A stretch of 64,000 nucleotides of DNA from Rhizobium gallicum bv. gallicum R602sp (lineage in GTDB: Bacteria > Pseudomonadota > Alphaproteobacteria > Rhizobiales > Rhizobiaceae). This document shows positions 1 through 7,978 of the stretch, piece by piece (position 1 is the first letter of the stretch; every line of letters begins with the position of its first letter). Location: positions 1,674,001 through 1,738,000 of the forward strand of contig NZ_CP006880.1 of NCBI RefSeq assembly GCF_000816845.1, given 5' to 3'. Both the position numbers and the translations under genes were made by a program. The notes beneath the pieces were generated by a model. It saw only the letters and a program-made list of their open reading frames with translations, was not told the DNA's origin and did no database searches.

Positions 1-510
1 CCCGAGCAGTTGCGGCAGCATGGCATCGACGACGCCATTGTCAACGAGCGCTTCCAGATCGTTCGGAAGGGATTCCGGATCGACCTGCTTGCACAACAGC
101 AACTGGCGGCTTCCGATCTGCCTGCACAGCCAGGCCGCAAGTGCATCCGACGTCACATCCCACGACTGTGCGATGTCGGCGTTGCGGGTCATCTGGGACG
201 GCAGCCATACCGGTATTTCGTCTTCGGCGAGAATTGCGTCGAGCTCGCGCAGCGACCGGGCCGGTTGAAAACGCGCATGCCGCTCGGCGATCACGATGCC
301 GAACTGATCCATGGCGAGAATGGCCATCTCATGTGCCGCGGCATTTGAGAAGTGCATGTTATTTTGCGAAACGCGCACCTGGTCGGCAAACGGTCCGCCG
401 CCGGGAACGATCACCAATGGCAGGCGCGCCGATGCCAGCACCGCAATCCATTGGTCCATCTCGATACGGCCGGCCGTGCTTCCTCCAAGCTTGACGACCA
501 GCGGCTTCAT
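1..510 (-). CDS. Amino-acid kinase family protein (MfnE-like), C-terminus cut by window edge
   Basis: The minus strand from ATG at 510 reads through to base 1 without a stop (170 codons), so only the C-terminal end is missing. The N-terminus MKPLVVKLGGS and the VPGGGPFADQVR segment are the nucleotide-binding loops of the aspartate / glutamate / uridylate kinase fold; a DVTSDALAAWL stretch fits the later part of the domain. Its ATG overlaps the stop of the upstream MfnB-FolB gene (ATGA), so the two are translationally coupled. In methanofuran / methylofuran pathways a kinase of this fold (MfnE) phosphorylates the aminomethylfuran phosphate intermediate. The family is clear from sequence; the specific role is inferred from the neighbour. 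Confidence 0.8.
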   Translation of the reverse strand, partial: MKPLVVKLGGSTAGRIEMDQWIAVLASARLPLVIVPGGGPFADQVRVSQNNMHFSNAAAHEMAILAMDQFGIVIAERHARFQPARSLRELDAILAEDEIPVWLPSQMTRNADIAQSWDVTSDALAAWLCRQIGSRQLLLCKQVDPESLPNDLEALVDNGVVDAMLPQLLG

Positions 511-1679
511 ACCACTTTCCTTCCTCCTTCGGCCTTTGCCGCTACGACGCGAAGCGGCTTTGACAATCGGGCGCTTTCCCTCTTGCGCTCGATCTGCACG
601 CCAACGCCGCCCGGACCCAGCTCCAATTTTTCTACGCGCACAACGACACGAGCCACACGCGGGTTCTCAAGGATGAACGCTGCAGCCTGCTCGGCAAGCG
701 TTTCAACCAGATCGACATGACCACGGCTGACGATCGCGCGGATGCCGTCCATGATGAGGTCGTAAGAAACGATATGATGCATGTCCTTCGGATCGCGGGT
801 GAGACGTAGGACATCCGCCGTCACATCGAACCGGACCTTCTGCTTTTTGCCATGTTCAAAGCTGTAAGCGCCGATGTCGACCGGCAGGACGAAATCCCGC
901 ACGAAGATCTGGTCGGTGCCGAGATTGTCCTCAGCCGCATCGGGGAAATACCCTCGTGCCGCCAGGAGTTCGAGGTCAACGCTCGGCGTTTTTTCAGCTG
1001 GCCGCTCCCCGGGAATAAGAGCACGGATCTTTGCCGTGGCTTCAGCGTCCAGATCGGCGTTCCTGGACAGGCCCTCGCACAGCGCTCCCCGGAAGCCCAG
1101 AAAATCCGGCTTGCCCGGCAGCAAGCGGGGGATGTCGGGTGCTTCCAATGAGCCGGCAACGCCCGTCATCAATCCGTGCCGTTGTCCCTGCGCCACAAAA
1201 TCCGAAATCCGATCTGGAGGAATGTGATCCAGCAACCGTCCCTTCGATTTGTCATCCGTATCCAGCATGACGCCGTAAAAGCCTGCTTTTGCAAACGATG
1301 TCATGACGTTCTCCTCGTATCGATGGTCGGCAAAAACAACGGCGATCAACCTCTTGCGGCCGGCAATATCGGCCAAGGCTTGCGCATCCGCCCCGATACG
1401 GGACGACGGTAGAAACCCGATCTTGATGAAATCAACACCTGTCGCGGCCACTTCCTCGACCCTTGCCCTGAGAGCCTGCAGATCGCCGCCAAGTTCGCCG
1501 CAGGCGGCACTGACGGGCCGTCTGCCGGACACGAAATCGACAACGTCGGTGATTTGCGGGATGTCTGCCGCCCCAAGCGCGCCGCGCAAAGGGTCCTTGA
1601 GATCGATAATGTCCGCACCTGCCTGTAGAACGATCTCCGCCTCGTTGCGATTTTGAACACTGGCCAACATCAATGTCAT
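507..1679 (-). CDS. mfnB: MfnB-type (5-formylfuran-3-yl)methyl phosphate synthase fused to dihydroneopterin aldolase (FolB)
   Basis: A 390-residue two-domain protein. Residues about 1-235 match the MfnB / UPF0264 family: DIIDLKDP carries D26 and K28, and FIKIGF carries K86, at the positions of the catalytic Asp and Lys residues of archaeal MfnB, which condenses two glyceraldehyde-3-phosphate molecules into the furan precursor of methanofuran. Residues about 255-375 match dihydroneopterin aldolase: VDIGAYSFEHGKKQ holds the catalytic Glu region and VEKLELGPGGVGVQIER the C-terminal Lys region. The start at 1679 has GGAG seven bases upstream; longer upstream reading is not family-like. Furan (methylofuran) and pterin (tetrahydromethanopterin) cofactors both serve formaldehyde oxidation in methylotrophs, so the fusion makes metabolic sense. 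The pathway is inferred. Confidence 0.85.
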   Translation of the reverse strand: MTLMLASVQNRNEAEIVLQAGADIIDLKDPLRGALGAADIPQITDVVDFVSGRRPVSAACGELGGDLQALRARVEEVAATGVDFIKIGFLPSSRIGADAQALADIAGRKRLIAVVFADHRYEENVMTSFAKAGFYGVMLDTDDKSKGRLLDHIPPDRISDFVAQGQRHGLMTGVAGSLEAPDIPRLLPGKPDFLGFRGALCEGLSRNADLDAEATAKIRALIPGERPAEKTPSVDLELLAARGYFPDAAEDNLGTDQIFVRDFVLPVDIGAYSFEHGKKQKVRFDVTADVLRLTRDPKDMHHIVSYDLIMDGIRAIVSRGHVDLVETLAEQAAAFILENPRVARVVVRVEKLELGPGGVGVQIERKRESARLSKPLRVVAAKAEGGRKVV

Positions 1680-1702
1680 GGCATGTCTCCGCAGGCGCCG
1701 CA

Positions 1703-1726
1703 TTTTTCCCAACCGTGGCGGGAAAA
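1703..1726. promoter_or_regulatory. Inverted repeat in the divergent promoter region of the C1 block
   Basis: TTTTCCC (1704-1710) and GGGAAAA (1720-1726) form a perfect 7-bp inverted repeat with a 9-base centre. It lies in the ~150-bp gap between the leftward mfnB-folB gene and the rightward binding-protein operon. Either a regulator operator or a hairpin is possible; no known regulator consensus was matched. Confidence 0.35.
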
Positions 1727-1830
1727 GTTGAGTGCAAGTATTGAGTTTATCGGGGATTGGACTACAAACATAGTGGGCACCTAATCGAGACAGCGCGTCC
1801 GCCTTCGTTGAAGCCGGCGCGGAGCGTGGT

Positions 1831-3060
1831 ATGACCATGAAGAGTATGGTGCCGAATACTCTTATCTTTTTATTCGCTTGTTTTTCGCTGCTCGTCAATG
1901 CGCCGCATCTGATGGCGCAGCAAAATCCCGCCAACGGACCTGCAACGGAAATCCGCATAGGATATCTGCGCGCCTATGAGCCACAACTTGCGCTGTCGGT
2001 CCTGGATGTCCCCCCGCGCGATGAAGGCGTTGCCGGAGCCAATATCGCCATCAACGACAACAACACGACCGGCAGATTTCTCGGCCAGTCGTACAGCCTG
2101 GACGTGGTAGAGACGAAACGGGAGGAGGATGTCGTCCCGGTTTTCAGGCAGATGCTGGCGCGCGGCGAGAAATATGTGCTGACCGACATATCAACCAAAC
2201 AGTTGCTCTCGATTGCCGATCTCGCCAAGGAGAACGGTGTGCTTCTCTTCAATGTCGGCTCGACCGACGACATTTTGCGCGAGCAGGAATGCCGCTCTAA
2301 CGTCTTCCACGCCGCGCCGACGCGCACCATGCTTGCCGATGGCCTGGCGCAGTATCTGATCTGGAAGCAGTGGCGCAAATGGGTGCTGCTTTATGGTTCC
2401 CACGAACCGGACCAGCTTTTTGCGGACGCGATCCGGCGCTCTGCCAAGCGTTTCGGTGCGACGATCGTCGAGGAGCGGCTCTACAAGGATACGGGCACGG
2501 CCCGCAGAACCGACAGCGGCGTCGTTCAGGTGCAGCGACAGATGCCGGTCTTCACCCAGGGCCTGCCCGACCATGATGTCGTCATTGTTGCCGACGAGAG
2601 CGAGGTCTTTGGAAGCTATGTTCCTTTCCGGACCTGGGACCCGCGGCCCGTCGCCGGCACGGCGGGCCTCATTGCCTCGTCCTGGCATCCGGCCAGCGAA
2701 CAATGGGGCGGCTCTCAGATCCAGAACCGCTTCGTGAAGGCGACGGGACGGCGCATGCTCGGCAAGGACATGCAGGCCTGGACGGCAGCCCGCATCCTCG
2801 GCGAGGCCGCGACGCGGACCAACGGCAACGATCCTGCTCAGATCGAAGCCTTCATAAAAGACGAGAATTTCTCACTGGCGGCCTTCAAGGGACAGAAGGT
2901 GAGCTTCCGTCGCTGGAACTGGCAGCTCCGCCAGCCAATTCTGCTCGGCGATGGGCGTGGTGTGATCTCCACCTCGCCCCAGGAGGGTTTTCTTCACCAG
3001 TTTTCCGAACTCGACACATTGGGGATCGATCAACCGGAGACAGCCTGCAAATTGAACTGA
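1831..3060 (+). CDS. Periplasmic ABC substrate-binding protein of PQQ-dependent alcohol oxidation systems
   Basis: 409 residues with an N-terminal signal peptide (hydrophobic core about residues 8-24, cleavage near HLMAQ) followed by a type I periplasmic-binding fold of the branched-chain amino-acid receptor kind (GYLRAYEPQLALSVLD, GANIAINDNNTTGRFLG). It fits the family of binding proteins that co-occur with PQQ-dependent alcohol dehydrogenases (TIGR03863 type). First gene of a rightward operon with a beta-propeller protein, ABC ATPase and permease. The ligand is unknown; proposals for the family include an alcohol-derived compound or cofactor. ATG at 1831 is taken; ATG at 1837 is an alternative. 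Confidence 0.8.
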   Translation: MTMKSMVPNTLIFLFACFSLLVNAPHLMAQQNPANGPATEIRIGYLRAYEPQLALSVLDVPPRDEGVAGANIAINDNNTTGRFLGQSYSLDVVETKREEDVVPVFRQMLARGEKYVLTDISTKQLLSIADLAKENGVLLFNVGSTDDILREQECRSNVFHAAPTRTMLADGLAQYLIWKQWRKWVLLYGSHEPDQLFADAIRRSAKRFGATIVEERLYKDTGTARRTDSGVVQVQRQMPVFTQGLPDHDVVIVADESEVFGSYVPFRTWDPRPVAGTAGLIASSWHPASEQWGGSQIQNRFVKATGRRMLGKDMQAWTAARILGEAATRTNGNDPAQIEAFIKDENFSLAAFKGQKVSFRRWNWQLRQPILLGDGRGVISTSPQEGFLHQFSELDTLGIDQPETACKLN

Positions 3061-3080
3061 ACAGGCAATGGGAGGAAAGA

Positions 3081-4055
3081 ATGCACAGACATGTTTATCT
3101 GCTTGCGGGAATAATCGCCGCCGTCTTGTATGCGGGACCGTCTCTGGCCAATACCGTCTATGTTTCGAACGAGAAGGACAACACCGTCACCGTCGTCGAC
3201 TCCAAGACGATGGAAGTCACCCAGACAATCAATGTTGGACAAAGGCCGCGCGGCATTACGATTTCCCATGACGGAAAGCACCTTTATGTCTGCGCGAGCG
3301 ACGACGACACCGTCGAGATCATCGATACGGCAACGCATCAGATCATCGGGACACTGCCTTCCGGTCCGGATCCGGAGCTCTTCGTGCTATCGCCTGACGG
3401 CAAGACGCTCTACGTCGCAAATGAGGACGACAATCTGGTCACCGTCATCGACGTCGACAATAAATCCGTGATCACCGAAATACCGGTCGGCGTGGAGCCT
3501 GAAGGCATGGGCATCAGCCCCGACGGAAAGACGATGGTGAACACCTCCGAAACGACGAACATGGCGCATTTTATCGATACCTCGACCCATGAGATCGTCG
3601 CCAACGTGCTCGTCGACTCGCGTCCGCGCTTTGCCGAATTCAAGCCCGACGGTTCACAGGTCTGGATCTCTTCGGAAATCGGTGGAACCGTCTCCGTCAT
3701 AGACAATGGCTCCAGACAAATCGTCAAAAAGATCACGTTTGAGATCCAGGGCTTGCGCTCGGAGGCGGTTCAGCCCGTTGGCGTGCGGATTTCGGCGGAT
3801 GGCAAGAAAGCCTATGTCGCCCTCGGCCCGGCCAACCGCGTGGCGGTCATAGACACGCAAACCTATGAGGTCGAGAAATATATCCTTGTCGGTCAGCGTG
3901 TCTGGCAGTTGGCTTTCACGCCCGACGGCCAGCACCTGATCAGCACGAACGGTCTTTCCAACGATATCACCTTCATCGACACGGCGGGCGACGAGCCGGT
4001 CAAATCCGTCACCGTCGGCGCCATGCCGTGGGGAGTGACCGTAGCACCCAACTGA
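3081..4055 (+). CDS. YVTN-type beta-propeller periplasmic protein, PQQ-associated
   Basis: 324 residues beginning MHRHVYLLAGI, with GGAGG at 3071-3075 placing the start at 3081. A signal peptide (about residues 1-23, ending PSLAN) is followed by repeated blades of the form VYVSNEKDNTVTVVD, LYVCASDDDTVEIID, LYVANEDDNLVTVID and VWISSEIGGTVSVID, giving six to seven 40-residue repeats. This is the PQQ-catabolism-associated beta-propeller family (TIGR03866 type). It probably acts in the periplasm, perhaps as scaffold or partner of the alcohol-oxidation machinery. Exact function is unknown. It sits 20 bp after the binding-protein gene. Confidence 0.85.
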   Translation: MHRHVYLLAGIIAAVLYAGPSLANTVYVSNEKDNTVTVVDSKTMEVTQTINVGQRPRGITISHDGKHLYVCASDDDTVEIIDTATHQIIGTLPSGPDPELFVLSPDGKTLYVANEDDNLVTVIDVDNKSVITEIPVGVEPEGMGISPDGKTMVNTSETTNMAHFIDTSTHEIVANVLVDSRPRFAEFKPDGSQVWISSEIGGTVSVIDNGSRQIVKKITFEIQGLRSEAVQPVGVRISADGKKAYVALGPANRVAVIDTQTYEVEKYILVGQRVWQLAFTPDGQHLISTNGLSNDITFIDTAGDEPVKSVTVGAMPWGVTVAPN

Positions 4056-4086
4056 TAGGCGTTCCGCTTTCCAAAAGGAGGACAGC

Positions 4087-4548
4087 ATGAAACTCGCAGT
4101 CATTGCTTTTGCAATTCTTATCGGCGCTCTTTCTACCCAACAACCGGCCCTTGCCCAGTCCGGCGATGACGATGACGGCGATCCCGAGCCCAAGGTTACG
4201 CGCGCAAGCCAAAACGTGCCGGAATTGATCCTCGGATCGAAGGACGACAGCTACGCAGTGAACCGGAAAGACTTCGAACTCGTTTCAGGACAGGGCTACC
4301 GGTGGAAGATCACGTCGGCGGCCGGCCTTGAGTACAAGTTCGTAACCGATCTGTTTCGCAACGTGTGGATGAATCAGATCGTCATCAACGATCTCGAGGT
4401 TCACATGAATGGAGCCCCGGCATGGCTCGAATTCGATTCAGAAGGAACGATCAACGTGCAGTTTTCAACAGTGCGGCCGGGAGAATACACATGGTCGATT
4501 CCCGACCTTGCCGACAAGGGCATGACAGGCAAGATCATCATCAAGTAG
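4087..4548 (+). CDS. Small periplasmic protein of the PQQ-associated operon
   Basis: 153 residues preceded by an AAGGAGG ribosome site just upstream. A signal peptide (hydrophobic segment about residues 4-20, ending ALAQ) leads into an acidic stretch SGDDDDGDPEP and then a beta-rich domain ending YTWSIPDLADKGMTGKIIIK, which resembles a cupredoxin-like fold, but I see no Cys/His copper ligand set. No named family is recognised. It lies between the beta-propeller gene and the ABC ATPase in the same direction, so it is likely an accessory of the same periplasmic system. Confidence 0.75.
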   Translation: MKLAVIAFAILIGALSTQQPALAQSGDDDDGDPEPKVTRASQNVPELILGSKDDSYAVNRKDFELVSGQGYRWKITSAAGLEYKFVTDLFRNVWMNQIVINDLEVHMNGAPAWLEFDSEGTINVQFSTVRPGEYTWSIPDLADKGMTGKIIIK

Positions 4549-4603
4549 GCATCCCGGGCGTCCTGCTCGCCTGCGGCAACGCCGCTTGTGAAAGGTATAT
4601 CCA

Positions 4604-5410
4604 ATGAAGCTTGAATCCCGCTTGGACGAGACATCCAATAGGCAGGAGAGTGCGGCGCTCGCCGCACTCGAACTCACTTCCGTCAGCTATAGCTATGGGC
4701 AGCGAAAGGCGCTCGACAATGTGTCGTTTTCCATAGAGCCCTCGCGCTTCACCGTTCTTCTGGGGCTTAACGGTGCCGGCAAGACGACGCTGTTTTCACT
4801 CGTCAGCCATCTTTTTTCGCCGCCGGCGGGCCGCATTCGCGTGTTCGGCCAGGACATAGATCGCAATCCCGGCCCCGCACTCAGACATCTCGGCATCGTG
4901 TTTCAGGCCCGCACCCTCGATCTCGATTTGAGTGTCCGACAGAATCTCCTCTATCACGCCTCCCTGCACGGCATCGGATCGCGTGTGGCGCGGCAACGGA
5001 TCGACGAGCTTCTTCGGTCCATCGACATGAGCGACCGCATCGAGGAAAAGGTCCGCGGTCTGTCCGGCGGACAGATCAGGCGTGTCGAGATCGTCCGGGC
5101 GCTCCTGCACCGGCCTTCCCTTTTGCTGCTCGATGAGGCGACGGTCGGGCTCGACATCAAGTCGCGTGCGACCATTCTGAGGGATATTCGTGCTCTCGTG
5201 GAACACGCCGGCATCAGCGTGCTGTGGGCAACCCACCTGATCGACGAGGTTGGTCAGGCGGATCAGATCCTGGTCCTGGACCAGGGAAAGCTCGTCGCCG
5301 ATGGTCCGGTTTCGGCCATTCTTGCCCACACCGGCACGGAGACCATCAATCAGGCATTCTCAAAGCTTACCGGTATCGCGGACATGAATATCCGGGGAGG
5401 AAAACAATGA
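4604..5410 (+). CDS. ABC transporter ATP-binding protein, PQQ-dependent alcohol system
   Basis: 268 residues, a single nucleotide-binding domain. Walker A is GLNGAGKTT (about residue 51), signature LSGGQIRRVE, Walker B LLLLDEAT with the catalytic Glu, and a switch His in ATHLIDE. It belongs to the ABC-2 / drug-export type ATPases and fits the TIGR03864 PQQ-linked subfamily. The stop overlaps the permease start (ATGA at 5407-5410). With the permease it should form an inner-membrane exporter or remodelling transporter despite the presence of a binding-protein gene in the operon, which is an odd mix. Confidence 0.88.
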   Translation: MKLESRLDETSNRQESAALAALELTSVSYSYGQRKALDNVSFSIEPSRFTVLLGLNGAGKTTLFSLVSHLFSPPAGRIRVFGQDIDRNPGPALRHLGIVFQARTLDLDLSVRQNLLYHASLHGIGSRVARQRIDELLRSIDMSDRIEEKVRGLSGGQIRRVEIVRALLHRPSLLLLDEATVGLDIKSRATILRDIRALVEHAGISVLWATHLIDEVGQADQILVLDQGKLVADGPVSAILAHTGTETINQAFSKLTGIADMNIRGGKQ

Positions 5411-6276
5411 GCGGCGCGACCAGAACGTTGGGCGGTGCGACCGCCGGGGAATGGAAAGGCTTCACGCCGATCCAGTACCTCGTGTGCCTGCGGGGTATTC
5501 TGTTTCGCGAATGGCTGCGCTACCTCTCGCAGAAGGAGCGCTTCGTCTCCTCGCTGGTGCGGCCGCTGCTCTGGCTCTTCATATTCGCAGCCGGTTTCCG
5601 GCAGGTGCTGGGCGTTTCGATCATTCCGCCGTATGAGACCTATGTTCTTTACGAGGTCTACATCACGCCTGGATTGTGCGGGATGATCCTCCTCTTCAGC
5701 GGCATGCAGTCCTCCCTGTCGATGGTCTATGACCGGGAGATGGGCAATATGCGTATCCTGCTCGTCAGTCCATTTCCGCGCTGGTATCTTCTCGTATCCA
5801 AGCTTTTGGCCGGCGTTGCCGTTTCGCTTCTCCAGGTCTATGCATTCCTGGCGATTGCCTGGTTATGGGACGTAAAGGCGCCAATCGCCGGCTATTTCAT
5901 GATCCTGCCTGCCCTGTTTTTCTCAGGGCTGATGCTTGGAGCGTTGGGAATGCTCTTGTCATCGCTTGTCAAGCAATTGGAGAATTTTGCAGGGATCATG
6001 AATTTCGTGATCTTTCCCATGTATTTCGCCTCCTCGGCACTTTACCCGCTCTGGCGGGTTCAAGAAGCAAGCCCGCTGCTCTACAAGATATGCCTCCTCA
6101 ACCCGTTCACCTATGCGGTCGAACTCATCCGCTTCGCCTTTTACGCGCGTATCGAATGGACATCACTTGCCGTCGTTCTGGCCGTCACGCTTGCCCTGTT
6201 GGGGGGAGCCATCCTGGCCTATAATCCCGCACGTGGCCTGACCGTCCGCAAGCAGGAGATGGGAGCAAGCCAGTGA
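5407..6276 (+). CDS. ABC-2 type permease, PQQ-dependent alcohol system (PedC-like)
   Basis: 289 residues with about six membrane segments: LWLFIFAAGFRQVLG, an ILLFSGMQSS segment, YLLVSKLLAGVAVSLLQVYAF, a MILPALFFSGLMLGALGML segment, IMNFVIFPMYFASSALYPL and a C-terminal LAVVLAVTLALLGGAI. The ABC-2 signature region FVIFPMYFASSALYPLW is clear. It matches the 'alcohol ABC transporter permease' family (PedC type) linked to PQQ alcohol dehydrogenases. The start is set by ATGA overlap with the ATPase gene, and the stop overlaps the next GTG start. Substrate unknown. Confidence 0.85.
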   Translation: MSGATRTLGGATAGEWKGFTPIQYLVCLRGILFREWLRYLSQKERFVSSLVRPLLWLFIFAAGFRQVLGVSIIPPYETYVLYEVYITPGLCGMILLFSGMQSSLSMVYDREMGNMRILLVSPFPRWYLLVSKLLAGVAVSLLQVYAFLAIAWLWDVKAPIAGYFMILPALFFSGLMLGALGMLLSSLVKQLENFAGIMNFVIFPMYFASSALYPLWRVQEASPLLYKICLLNPFTYAVELIRFAFYARIEWTSLAVVLAVTLALLGGAILAYNPARGLTVRKQEMGASQ

Positions 6277-6896
6277 GCCGACGCGTTTTCGTGATCGCAA
6301 TCCTTGCCGCGCTGTCTGCGGCACCGGCGGCACACCCCGCAACAAACACCGATCCGGACTGGCCTTGCGTTCAGCGCAAGGTGCCTGAACTTTCGATCGG
6401 CCAGGTGTGGAACGCCGGCGAGCTTCCCGAAACGGCCAAGCAATGGGACAAGGACCCTCGATTGTCCGACCTCGCCGCCGAACTCGTCAAGCGCAGCAAT
6501 CCGATCGATGATGCCCGCAAGCAGATTTCCGATTATATCGCATCGCTGCCCAAGGATCAGGCCCATGAAAAGCTGGAGCAGCTTTTCATGGGCGTGTTTG
6601 ACAAGATCAACATAGAACGCGGCCTGATCATCTCCGGCATTTCGCGCTATGCCGAAAGTCAAAGGCAGCTTGCCGCCGATCTCAGAAAAAAGGCCGCAGA
6701 GGTCGACAAGATGCGCACGGCATCTGATGCCGACCAGACCGAGCTTGCCAGGCAGACGGCGCAACTGACATGGGAGACGCGCATCTTCGAAGAGCGTGTC
6801 CAGTCGCTTTCTTATGTCTGCGAGGTTCCGACAATGATCGAGCAGCGCCTTTATAGCCTCTCGAAAATCATCAGCGAGATGATGCAAAGGAACTGA
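6273..6896 (+). CDS. Periplasmic alpha-helical protein, last gene of the PQQ-associated operon
   Basis: 207 residues from a GTG start that overlaps the permease stop (GTGA). A signal peptide (about residues 1-22, AALSAAPAAHPA) is followed by a mainly helical protein with coiled-coil character around residues 130-165 (AESQRQLAADLRKKAAEVDK). PDWPCVQRKVPELSIGQVW at the mature N-terminus and a second Cys near YVCEVPTM could form a disulfide. No named domain is recognised; it probably assists the upstream transporter in the periplasm. Confidence 0.75.
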   Translation: MSRRVFVIAILAALSAAPAAHPATNTDPDWPCVQRKVPELSIGQVWNAGELPETAKQWDKDPRLSDLAAELVKRSNPIDDARKQISDYIASLPKDQAHEKLEQLFMGVFDKINIERGLIISGISRYAESQRQLAADLRKKAAEVDKMRTASDADQTELARQTAQLTWETRIFEERVQSLSYVCEVPTMIEQRLYSLSKIISEMMQRN

Positions 6897-7173
6897 TCCT
6901 GCCGCCGGCAGCACCCTGCGAATGGCCAGCTTGCGCCGTCGCGATCAAGCCGCCGGCCGCGACCTCGACGCGTCGAGGTTCACTCGCGTATCCGGATGCG
7001 CAACGCTGCCGGGGCAAGCGGTTTTTAGCGCGACTGCCGGGCGCTTCAACGGCGAGCGCAGACGCCGCCGTGCGCAGGCCATCCAGCGGAGAAGGTTCCT
7101 GCGAGGCGAAATCGTAGAGACAGGGCGTCGCGAAGATTGCCCCGCTCAGGATAGAGATGGTCAGCAGTCTCAT
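6871..7173 (-). CDS. Doubtful small ORF with hydrophobic N-terminus
   Basis: A 100-codon frame starting MRLLTISILSGAIFATPCLY has a strong ribosome site (GGAGG four bases upstream) and a signal-like N-terminus, but the C-terminal half is Arg/Ala/Gly-rich with no recognisable domain and overlaps the 3' end of the convergent upstream operon by 26 bp. It may be a real small secreted protein with a decayed C-terminus, or chance. The stretch 6897-7268 otherwise holds no gene. Confidence 0.3.
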   Translation of the reverse strand: MRLLTISILSGAIFATPCLYDFASQEPSPLDGLRTAASALAVEAPGSRAKNRLPRQRCASGYASEPRRVEVAAGGLIATAQAGHSQGAAGGRISSFASSR

Positions 7174-7268
7174 TCGTCCTCCGCAGAACATGGGGGATGT
7201 CTTCTTCCGTTCGCGTTGCGCGTAATCCGGCCGCCGCAGACCCTTGGGGCCTGAGGCGGCCGCTTGCG

Positions 7269-7688
7269 TTACTCGACGATCTGCAGTTCCACATGGATGT
7301 TGTCGCGTGTCGCCTTGGAATATGGGCATGTCTGATGCGCTTCCTCGACCAGGACCGTTGCCAATGCCGGCTCGATACCCGGCAGGCGAACGTTAAGGCG
7401 GGCCTGCAGAAAATAGGCGCCGTCGCTGTTTCCAAGATCGACCTCGGCATCAACGGAAAGATCCTGAGGAAGCTTCACCTTTCGCTTGCCCGCGGCAATG
7501 CCGATTGCGCCGATGAAGCAGGCCGACCATCCGGCGGCAAAGAGCTGCTCGGGATTGGTGCCGTCCCGATTGCTGCCCGGAGGCGAGAGCTTGATGTCCA
7601 GCTGACCATCGTCACTGCGAGAGGCCCCCTCGCGGCCGCCGGTTGTCCGGGTCTTGCCCGTATAAAGAACCTTATCGATCTTCGTCAT
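7269..7688 (-). CDS. ohr: Ohr family organic hydroperoxide resistance peroxidase
   Basis: 139 residues of the OsmC/Ohr fold. The two redox Cys lie in SACFIGA (C57) and TCPYSKAT (C121), with the conserved Arg near NRDGTNPEQLFAAGWSACF. Ohr reduces organic peroxides with dihydrolipoamide as donor in the cytoplasm. ATG at 7688 is chosen because AGGAG sits nine bases upstream; a TTG at 7694 is too close to that site. No ohrR repressor gene is adjacent in the window. The N-terminal YTGKTRTTGGREG is typical of Ohr rather than OsmC. Confidence 0.9.
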   Translation of the reverse strand: MTKIDKVLYTGKTRTTGGREGASRSDDGQLDIKLSPPGSNRDGTNPEQLFAAGWSACFIGAIGIAAGKRKVKLPQDLSVDAEVDLGNSDGAYFLQARLNVRLPGIEPALATVLVEEAHQTCPYSKATRDNIHVELQIVE

Positions 7689-7910
7689 CTCCAAACACTC
7701 CTTTGCTGCGTCGCTGGCGACGTCGTTTTGGGAAGTGTCATTTGCCCGATTGACGTATCGGTCATGTTTTCAAAATGATCCGAAGTGTAACGAAACGTAG
7801 CGACTCGCTGGTCAGACATCTTGTTGTACAGTTAAGGTAGGCTGAGGCTCGGCGCGTGAGAACGTTTTGCTTCCAGTTCCACGAAGTCGCGCGCACAGAG
7901 CCCCATAAAG

Positions 7911-7931
7911 CCGCCGTCAGAGAGATGGCGG
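7911..7931 (-). terminator. Weak terminator-like hairpin after the HAD gene
   Basis: On the minus strand CCGCC (7931-7927) and GGCGG (7915-7911) pair across 11 bases and are followed by CTTTAT. It lies about 50 bases downstream of the HAD gene stop. The 5-bp stem is short, so this is tentative. The rest of 7689-7978 shows no gene. Confidence 0.3.
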
Positions 7932-7978
7932 AGTTTCAAGAGATAAGTCGGCCCGGACGTCTCGGGAGGGATGGAGAC

